Assembly: GCA_964568395.1 (NCBI GenBank)
Contig: CAZMPN010000019.1
Coordinates: forward strand, 1-32,406
From: UBA6016 sp964568395
GTDB lineage: Bacteria > Campylobacterota > Campylobacteria > Campylobacterales > UBA6016
DNA: 32,406 nt
Reading direction: 5' to 3'
Position 1 is the stretch's first letter; each line of letters starts with the position of its first letter. A program made the position numbers and the translations under genes. Positions 14,850-21,377 of this stretch are shown piece by piece. Below the pieces are notes generated by a model. It was not told the origin of the DNA and searched no databases. It worked only from the letters and a program-made list of their open reading frames with translations.

Positions 14850-16991
14850 TTACATAGGAGCCGGCTGCCCAAGATAATACCCTTGGGCATAATCAACTCC
14901 AATTTCTCTTATTTTATCATACACTTCTTTCGAATGGACAAATTCGGCGACGCTCTTCATGCCAAGCCTTTTCGCAAAGCCTACCATAGTCTCCGTGATA
15001 ATTTGCGCGTTTTCGTCATTATTAATATTTTTTATAAGACTGCCATCTATCTTGATGAGATCTACGCTCAGCTTAGAGAGGTGTTCGAAGTTGGAATACC
15101 CGGTTCCAAAGTCATCTATGGCGATAGTCACCCCTCTTTTTTTAGCCTCCTCCAAAAACACGGAAATCTCTTCGTAGTTTTCGATACCCTCCGACTCCAG
15201 TATCTCGAATATGACCCTTTTTGCTATTTTGCCGTCCGAGAGCTTGCCAAATATAAACTCTCTAGTCTCTATATCCAGCATATCTTCGACGGAAAGATTT
15301 ATGGAAAACATCTCGCTTCTATCCCTGAACTTTTCAAAAGCCTTCATTACGATAGCTCTTGTAATATGAGGATAGAGCCTAGTCGCCTTCGCCACATCCA
15401 AAAAGCTGTATGGCGTCAAAACCTCTCCGCCAGGCTTAACTATCCTGGCCAAAGTTTCGTATTTTTCTATCTCTCCGGTTGCGGCGTTGACTATAGGCTG
15501 GAAATAAGGAACAAAATAGTCGTTGTCGATCGCGTCTCGTATCGTTTTGCCTATAGTTAGGTTTTTTTCGTAGTTCTTGCTTATCAGCATGCTTTCATTA
15601 TATACGGCGAGCTGCTTTTTGTTTTTCTTGGCAAAGCCGAGCGCCATGCTGGCCTTCTCCAAAAGCTTGTCTTTTCCGCTGGATATGCCTACGGAGACGC
15701 TAATCACGACCTCCACATCCCCCATCTTTATCCCGTCCGAACACGCCTCGTTTATTCCAAGGGAGACTTCCGGCTCAAAATCGAATTCGCATTTTTCGCA
15801 AAAAATCGCATACTCGTCCGATGAAAGCTTGTATACGAAAAAGCCTTTTTTGGTAAATATTTTTGACAGCCTAAGCGCGAACTCCTTTAGTATGAAATCG
15901 CCGGTCTCGTTGCCGTAAAAATCGTTGATGACCTTGAACGAATCTATATTTACGACGGCCAAATTACCCTCGTTTACGCCGGCCAAATCTGCGGAGAGCT
16001 TATATCTATTAGGCAGTCCCGTAAGCGAATTTGTAAACATCTTCTGTTTGTTGTTGATAAATTCGGTAATATCGTGCCTAATCCCCAAAAACTCGATGAT
16101 CTCTCCATCCAGTCCCAGTATCGGCACTATTGTAGCGTTAACGAAATAGCTGCTGCCGTCTTTGCGCCTATTCTCTACTATTCCCCTCCACACCTTTTTA
16201 TTCAGTATGGTTTCCCACATCTCTTTGAATACCGCCTTTGGCATGTTTGGATGGCGGACTATGCTTTGCGGCTTGCCCAAGAGCTCTTTTTGCGTATAGC
16301 CGCTAACCTCGCAAAATGCGTCGTTCACATAAGTTATGATGCCGCGGACATCGGTCTTTGAGACTATATTGCTAGCGTCGACCGCGGCCTTATACTCCGC
16401 AAGGAGTCCGGCGTTTACCTGTTCGCCCTTTTGCGCCTCTTTTAGTTTTGCGGCCAGCTGCTCGCTTAGCCTATCTATCCTCTTAAAAAGAGTGGAGTAT
16501 CCGACCCTAAGCGCAGCGGCGGCCGCAAGCATCAAAACTACCGCGCCGAATACCGAAAAATAAATGGTCTGCGAAGTCTGCTGTTTAAACAGGGTTATAT
16601 CTTCCGCGAAATAATAGACGATACCCTGGTATTTTATAGGGCCAAATAGCGCGTATAGATGGCTTTGCTTGGCTATATGGGGTATTTTGTCGCTTGAATC
16701 ATTGATGTTTGACGGATTAAAATCCTCAAAAAAAGTTCCGCAAAAGGCTCTTAAAACAAGCGTGCCGTTTTTATCTTCGAACTTTGCGTATTCAAACGGC
16801 GGTTTTTCCATGGGGGCAGTCTCTATATGCTCGGCGATGAACCAAAACTCTTGCTTTTTATTTTGTAGATAGTTGTCCAGTACGCTATTTTGGTATGAAA
16901 TACTGATGGATGCGAAGATAAAGCTGAGCGTAATTACGCAAACAGCGATAATCCCGTACGATCTCTTCTTAAAACCTTGTCGCACTTGCAT
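14850..16991 (-). CDS. Membrane-bound PAS-GGDEF-EAL protein, probable c-di-GMP phosphodiesterase
   Basis: A 713-aa inner-membrane protein. TM1 (about 12-34) and TM2 (about 143-165) enclose a periplasmic sensor region of about 105 residues. An Aer-type PAS/PAC (about 200-310) with SIVRHPNMP and NRRKDGSSYFV follows, then a degenerate GGDEF (SSDEY, 390-394) and an EAL domain with ETLAR (Glu512), FEILESE, Asp626/Asp627 (IDDFGTGYSNF), IKIDGS, AEFVHS and QGY. The EAL active site looks complete, so c-di-GMP breakdown is the likely output. The PAS is similar to the one in the hybrid kinase of the same cluster. It starts at ATG 16991 with GGAGCAG upstream, 45 nt after mutS2. Confidence 0.92.
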   Translation of the reverse strand: MQVRQGFKKRSYGIIAVCVITLSFIFASISISYQNSVLDNYLQNKKQEFWFIAEHIETAPMEKPPFEYAKFEDKNGTLVLRAFCGTFFEDFNPSNINDSSDKIPHIAKQSHLYALFGPIKYQGIVYYFAEDITLFKQQTSQTIYFSVFGAVVLMLAAAAALRVGYSTLFKRIDRLSEQLAAKLKEAQKGEQVNAGLLAEYKAAVDASNIVSKTDVRGIITYVNDAFCEVSGYTQKELLGKPQSIVRHPNMPKAVFKEMWETILNKKVWRGIVENRRKDGSSYFVNATIVPILGLDGEIIEFLGIRHDITEFINNKQKMFTNSLTGLPNRYKLSADLAGVNEGNLAVVNIDSFKVINDFYGNETGDFILKEFALRLSKIFTKKGFFVYKLSSDEYAIFCEKCEFDFEPEVSLGINEACSDGIKMGDVEVVISVSVGISSGKDKLLEKASMALGFAKKNKKQLAVYNESMLISKNYEKNLTIGKTIRDAIDNDYFVPYFQPIVNAATGEIEKYETLARIVKPGGEVLTPYSFLDVAKATRLYPHITRAIVMKAFEKFRDRSEMFSINLSVEDMLDIETREFIFGKLSDGKIAKRVIFEILESEGIENYEEISVFLEEAKKRGVTIAIDDFGTGYSNFEHLSKLSVDLIKIDGSLIKNINNDENAQIITETMVGFAKRLGMKSVAEFVHSKEVYDKIREIGVDYAQGYYLGQPAPM

Positions 16992-17036
16992 CTGCTCCGT
17001 TTTATTTTATGTTATCAGTCCCGCACTTATAAAAAG

Positions 17037-19262
17037 CTACAAGTGTATTATAGTCGCGCCATATCCGCCCATCGACATCGGCGCGTCTTCTATGTAGGCC
17101 ACCGACGGGTGGGCTTTTAGGTACTCTCTTACGGCGGCCGCAAGCCTTCCGGTGCCTATGCCGTGATAGACCAAAATCTCTTCAAAACCGGCCAAAAGCG
17201 CGTCCGATATAAACTTATCCAACATCTCCAGCGCCTCTTCCACCCTGTAGCCGTGCAAGTCAAGCTTGACGCCGCCGGTTTGCGGCTTTTGCACCGTAAG
17301 CTTGGCGGCCTTGCTTGTCTGCTTGTACGGCTTTTGGGTCTTTCTGGCCTCTTCGAAGAATAGCTTCTTGTCTATTTTGAGCCGTCTGCCGTCTACGCCA
17401 AGCCAAACGTCTTTGCTTATATCCTCTATGACGCCTTTTGTATTTCTAAACATGACAAAATCGCCGACGGCAAAACTCTCTTTTTTCTCTATCGGCCTTA
17501 CCTCGGCTATCTCTTTGTATTTCTCGTTGGCGGCGTTTAGCGTTCGATGTATCTCTTTCGTGTCGCTTTTTCTGGCGGCCTCTTTTGCGGCGTCAATAGC
17601 CTCTTTGTATGCTTTCTCAAGGGAGAATTTTTTGTTTTGCCACTCCTGCTGCTCTTTTTCCTTCTCTTCCTCGAACCTCAGCTTTGCAAGTTTTATTCTC
17701 TCTTTCTCTTTTTCTATCTCTTTTAGCTCCAAATTTAGCCTATCTTGGAGCAGATACCCTTTTTCTATAAGCTCCGAGAGTCTCTCTTTGTCTTCGCCGT
17801 ATACTTTCCTAGCCTTGTCCACCAGAAATTTAGGTATCCCGTATTTGACGGCCGTTTCAAACGCATAGCTTTTGCCGATAATCCCCTGCAAAAACTCGTA
17901 CCTAGGCAACTCTTTTTCTTCGTCGTACAAAGCGGCGGCAAGTTCTACGTCGTCGTTTGAGGCGAGCATCGAGGCTAGTTTTTTGTGATGCGTGGTCACG
18001 ACGACGAAAAATCCTCTGGCGATAAGCTCCTCTATGACTATCTTGAAAAGCGCGGCCGCTTCGTCGCTATCCGTTCCGAGCTCTATCTCGTCGACGCCTA
18101 TTATTCCCGGTTTCGAAGAGAGCATACCGCTAAACGCCCTGATTCTTCCGCTAAAAGTGGAGATATTGTTTTGAACGCTTTGCGGGTCGTCCAGTATCAG
18201 GTTGATTGTCTGGAAACTGGGAACAAAGCTTTTATGGGCGGACACTCTCATCGGTATCACGTACTTCGCCAAAAAGCACGCCGAGAGTATGGATTTTAAT
18301 AGCATCGTCTTGCCGCCGGCGTTTACCCCGGTAACTATCAAAACTTTTTTATCAAGAGAAATATTAAATGATTTCGCTGTTTTTTGGTCAAGAGCTGGAT
18401 GTTTGAAACCGGATAGAACGACCTTTTGTCCACCGATATTTTCGATAAACTCCAACTCGTTCGACCTAGCAAACTCAACCCTTGCCTGATAGTGGTCAAA
18501 TCTATCGAACTGCTTGTTGATGAATTTTAAAAAAGGCAGCAACTCCGTCAGAGTAAGCGATAGATCCTTGCAAACGGAGTATTCAAGCTCCTCAAAATGC
18601 GAAATCCGCCTCTCAAGCTCATCTTTTAGAGCGTCAACTGATGACGGCAGCACATAAAAAAATCCGGCGGCGCTTCTGGATACTATCTTGCCGCGGAGTA
18701 CGGCGTTAAATCCCGGTCTAAGCAGCAGCAGCTCGTCCTTACCCAGATAGTGCAGCTGCCTATCGACTAGATACGGCGCCAGCTTGTCGCTATGCAGATA
18801 CTTAGATAGCTCTCTCGTTATATTTTTCTTTGCGGCCTCGACGCTCTGCTTCGCGCTTGCGAGCTGAGGTAGGATATCATAGTTAAACTCGCCCTCGCCG
18901 CCGAAGAAATCACAAAAGGAGATGGCTTTTTGCGGCATGTCGACGCTAGCCATCCACTCGGCTAGCACGCCTTCGAACTTGTACTTCTTTAGTCTTATAA
19001 AATATGAAACAAGCTTTGAAAATTCAAAAAGAGACTCTCTCGATAAAATACCTTGTTTTGAGAGTTTAATAAGCTCATCGTCTAAGTTTTTTAGCTGTCC
19101 GGGCGGATCAAACTGGTATTTTGAAAGCTCTTTTATATATTTGAGGTGAAGGGAGCGGTCGCCGTCCATGATAAAAGGCTTCTCCCTTGCAAAGAACGAG
19201 AGGAACGAATCGGTAAAATTTGTAAGGTCTAGCTTTGATAAAAGCTCTTGAATATCCGCCAA
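17037..19262 (-). CDS. mutS2: MutS2-family DNA-binding ATPase/endonuclease with Smr domain
   Basis: A 741-aa MutS2 protein. It has the MutS core/lever part, the ABC ATPase with Walker A GVNAGGKT (312-319) and Walker B GIIGVDEIELGTDSDE, and a charged coiled coil (about 490-590). The C-terminal Smr nuclease domain (about 663-741) has LDLHGYR and HGIGTG. MutS2 proteins suppress recombination or rescue collided ribosomes rather than doing mismatch repair. TTG 19262 is the only start before residue 32; it lies 3 nt after the cheY stop with a weak GTAGG site. It sits in a chemotaxis/c-di-GMP gene run, probably by operon history rather than shared function. Confidence 0.95.
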   Translation of the reverse strand: MADIQELLSKLDLTNFTDSFLSFFAREKPFIMDGDRSLHLKYIKELSKYQFDPPGQLKNLDDELIKLSKQGILSRESLFEFSKLVSYFIRLKKYKFEGVLAEWMASVDMPQKAISFCDFFGGEGEFNYDILPQLASAKQSVEAAKKNITRELSKYLHSDKLAPYLVDRQLHYLGKDELLLLRPGFNAVLRGKIVSRSAAGFFYVLPSSVDALKDELERRISHFEELEYSVCKDLSLTLTELLPFLKFINKQFDRFDHYQARVEFARSNELEFIENIGGQKVVLSGFKHPALDQKTAKSFNISLDKKVLIVTGVNAGGKTMLLKSILSACFLAKYVIPMRVSAHKSFVPSFQTINLILDDPQSVQNNISTFSGRIRAFSGMLSSKPGIIGVDEIELGTDSDEAAALFKIVIEELIARGFFVVVTTHHKKLASMLASNDDVELAAALYDEEKELPRYEFLQGIIGKSYAFETAVKYGIPKFLVDKARKVYGEDKERLSELIEKGYLLQDRLNLELKEIEKEKERIKLAKLRFEEEKEKEQQEWQNKKFSLEKAYKEAIDAAKEAARKSDTKEIHRTLNAANEKYKEIAEVRPIEKKESFAVGDFVMFRNTKGVIEDISKDVWLGVDGRRLKIDKKLFFEEARKTQKPYKQTSKAAKLTVQKPQTGGVKLDLHGYRVEEALEMLDKFISDALLAGFEEILVYHGIGTGRLAAAVREYLKAHPSVAYIEDAPMSMGGYGATIIHL

Positions 19263-19265
19263 GGC

Positions 19266-19640
19266 CTACTTGCTTATACCAAGAACCGCTTCGAGTTTTT
19301 CTTTGAGAACTTGCGGAGTAAACGGTTTTACTATATAGTTGTTGACGCCCGCTTTCAGTGCGGTAATAACCTCAGTTTTGCCGCCTTCCGTGGTTACCAT
19401 GATGATCGGCATATCCGCATATTTTTGCTCCGCCCTTACTTTTTTTACAAGCTCAAGACCGTTCATGTTGGGCATATTCCAGTCCGTTATCAAAACGCCG
19501 ATATCGTCGTTTTGGGTCATGGTCTCCCATGCCAAAGCGCCGTCTTCGGCTTCCAGCAAATCTTTATAGCCCAAATGGTTTAGCGTATTTTTTATAATTC
19601 TTCTCATAGTTGAGCTATCGTCTACCACAAGTATTTTCAT
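19266..19640 (-). CDS. cheY: Chemotaxis response regulator CheY
   Basis: A 124-aa receiver protein with Asp7/Asp8, phospho-acceptor Asp53 (ITDWNMPNMNG), Thr83, Tyr102 and Lys105 (NNYIVKPFT). This fits true CheY that binds the flagellar motor switch FliM when phosphorylated by CheA. The ATG overlaps the stop of the small upstream gene (TAATG), and mutS2 begins 3 nt after its end. Its presence at the head of the run ties the cluster to motility control. Confidence 0.95.
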   Translation of the reverse strand: MKILVVDDSSTMRRIIKNTLNHLGYKDLLEAEDGALAWETMTQNDDIGVLITDWNMPNMNGLELVKKVRAEQKYADMPIIMVTTEGGKTEVITALKAGVNNYIVKPFTPQVLKEKLEAVLGISK

Positions 19641-19861
19641 TATTTAGAACCCTTTTTTGGTTTTGAGTTTTTAGTTTCAAGTTTACTATTATCGGCGTGT
19701 TCAACGATAGCCTTAGTATATCCTATCGTTTCGCCTACTTCGATGCCCTTTTGGAATACTTCTTCGAGTATGGTCTGGATTCTAAACGACGCGCTAGAGA
19801 TAATGTTCTCGTCCATATCCTCTCTTGCTTTTTTTATGAGAGTCTTTTCTTGCTTATTCAT
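19640..19861 (-). CDS. Small uncharacterised protein translationally coupled to cheY
   Basis: A 73-aa protein that I cannot assign. It is highly charged, predicted helical, with no signal or membrane segment. The middle reads as an amphipathic helix (ISSASFRIQTILEEVFQKG) and the C-terminal tail is Lys-rich (SKPKKGSK). The ATG at 19861 has GGAG at a fair distance, and the stop overlaps the cheY ATG (TAATG), so both should be made in a fixed ratio. It appears to be the first gene of the run. A role as a CheY accessory or motility factor is only a guess from position. Confidence 0.75.
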   Translation of the reverse strand: MNKQEKTLIKKAREDMDENIISSASFRIQTILEEVFQKGIEVGETIGYTKAIVEHADNSKLETKNSKPKKGSK

Positions 19862-19907
19862 CCCGCGAAGCTCCGCAACATCAATTTTTAAACTAAATTT
19901 AGTAGAA

Positions 19908-19913
19908 ATTATA
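19908..19913 (-). promoter_or_regulatory. -10 box of the promoter for the cheY cluster
   Basis: Perfect TATAAT on the minus strand, 46 nt before the ATG of the 73-aa gene, with AT-rich sequence and no consensus -35 upstream. I see no other convincing promoter until 5795, so it may drive the whole twelve-gene run. Confidence 0.6.
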
Positions 19914-19974
19914 TATCAAAATCGTTAAATAAAGAGCCTATTCGCCGATTACACCAAAATAATTTCAAAGATGT

Positions 19975-19980
19975 TACAAT
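19975..19980 (+). promoter_or_regulatory. -10 box for the thioredoxin-like gene
   Basis: TACAAT about 35 nt before the ATG at 20016, with AT-rich upstream sequence and no clear -35. It is divergent from the cheY-cluster promoter, about 60 bp away. Confidence 0.45.
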
Positions 19981-20015
19981 AAATCCTTTAAAAAATCGAT
20001 AGGGAACCGTGTTTT

Positions 20016-20423
20016 ATGATAAGAAAAATAGCCGCCGTTGCGCTTCTTTTCCTAGCTACATCTATTTTTGCGGATGTAAAAACATACCAAAAATACGAAG
20101 ACGCACTTAAAGACGCACAAAAAGATAATAAAATTATAGCCTTGACCGTAGTTTCTACAAACTGCCCATGGTGCCACAAGCTCCTAAGGGAAACCATCAA
20201 AGACAAAAAAGTCGAAGCGATGCTGAATAAGGATTTTGTATACGTAGTGATAAATAAAGACGTCAGCCCGATACCCAACGGACTTAGCGCAAGGATGGTT
20301 CCGACAACGTTTTTTCTGGACAAAAACGCTCAAAAGCTGACTCCTCCGGCTATCGGCTACTGGGACGCGGAAAACTTTGAAAGCTATCTAATGGACGCGC
20401 TTAAAAAAGCCAAAAAGCTATAG
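20016..20423 (+). CDS. Periplasmic thioredoxin-fold protein
   Basis: A 135-aa exported protein: Lys/Arg-containing signal peptide (1-19, cleavage near FADVK), then a thioredoxin fold with redox motif CPWC (50-53) followed by HKL, and the cis-proline loop MVPTTFF. The TNCPWCHKLLRETIKD context resembles the thioredoxin-like SoxW/DUF255 type, where the protein reduces or protects periplasmic thiols. The partner is unknown. AGGGAA precedes the ATG. Its last codon overlaps the corA stop on the other strand, so the two genes meet tail to tail. Confidence 0.85.
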   Translation: MIRKIAAVALLFLATSIFADVKTYQKYEDALKDAQKDNKIIALTVVSTNCPWCHKLLRETIKDKKVEAMLNKDFVYVVINKDVSPIPNGLSARMVPTTFFLDKNAQKLTPPAIGYWDAENFESYLMDALKKAKKL

Positions 20424-21365
20424 GAATTTTCTTTTTTTCAGCCAGAAATATATAGCCACGCCCGTGGCTATGGTTATCAATAGAACCACATGGTAGCCGT
20501 GTTCAGTCTTCAACTCCGGCATATGCTCGAAATTCATACTGAAAATCGACGTAAAAAACGTAAGCGGAATAAATATAAGCGATATTCCGGCCAATTTTTG
20601 CATAGCCTCATTGGCCTTATTGTCGGTTAGGCCAAGTTGCAGATTTAGAAGGCTGACCGTCTTATCCTGTAGCGATTTGCACTCCGCAACGAGGCTTTGT
20701 TTGTGCTCTTTTAGGTCAAGAAACTCGAATCTAAACTTCTTCTTAACGGATGTGTTTACGCTCGTAAAAAATCTGCTGAGCGCGACCGACTCGTTGACGA
20801 ATATATGCGATAGACGGTTTAGCGAACGTCTGGCGTAATATAGGTTTTTTAGCGTCTCTTGCCTCTCTACGCTTTCGGACAAAATATTCTCCTCCAGCGT
20901 CTCAAGTATAGTATTTGCGCCGTCAAGCGTCTGAATCTGCTGGTCGGTCAGAATATCGAGAAACGTATAGAGCTCGAAATAAATATTTGTCTTTTTGCCG
21001 CGCATGCGCTTGTCGAATTTCATCTCTATGTCAAAGGCGGTCATTTCGTCTTTGCAGACGATGGCCAGTTTATTGCCTAGATTTATCAGCGCAACATTCT
21101 CCTCGTAAAAATCCATAAACTCTTCTTTCTCGAGCTTTAGATATTTCAAGATAAGGACCGTGCCTTCGCTAAAATCCTCAAACGACGGAGTTTGCTCGAA
21201 AGATGCGATATCCTCGAAAAACGGCTCCGGAAACTCCTCGTTTTTAAGCCAATTGACAAGCAACGGTTTATTTAGGGTAGATACGATTACCTGATGCGAA
21301 TCCTCTTTTAGCTGATTTTCGTCCAGCTTGATTAGCGCACCGTTTATCTCTTCATATATAACCAT
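20418..21365 (-). CDS. corA: CorA-family divalent cation transporter with SMN in place of GMN
   Basis: A 315-aa CorA-family protein: cytoplasmic alpha/beta funnel domain, long helices, and two C-terminal membrane helices (about 259-275 and 293-309) with a basic end. The pore signature between them reads SMN (276-278, IFSMNFEHMPEL) rather than the usual GMN, while MPEL is intact. GMN is nearly invariant in Mg2+/Co2+ transporting CorA, and ZntB-type relatives have GVN or similar, so the ion preference is uncertain. It starts 12 nt after the CBS-PAS-GGDEF gene with AAGGCGGCGG upstream, so the two form an operon. Confidence 0.88.
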   Translation of the reverse strand: MVIYEEINGALIKLDENQLKEDSHQVIVSTLNKPLLVNWLKNEEFPEPFFEDIASFEQTPSFEDFSEGTVLILKYLKLEKEEFMDFYEENVALINLGNKLAIVCKDEMTAFDIEMKFDKRMRGKKTNIYFELYTFLDILTDQQIQTLDGANTILETLEENILSESVERQETLKNLYYARRSLNRLSHIFVNESVALSRFFTSVNTSVKKKFRFEFLDLKEHKQSLVAECKSLQDKTVSLLNLQLGLTDNKANEAMQKLAGISLIFIPLTFFTSIFSMNFEHMPELKTEHGYHVVLLITIATGVAIYFWLKKRKFL

Positions 21366-21377
21366 TAAACCGCCGCC

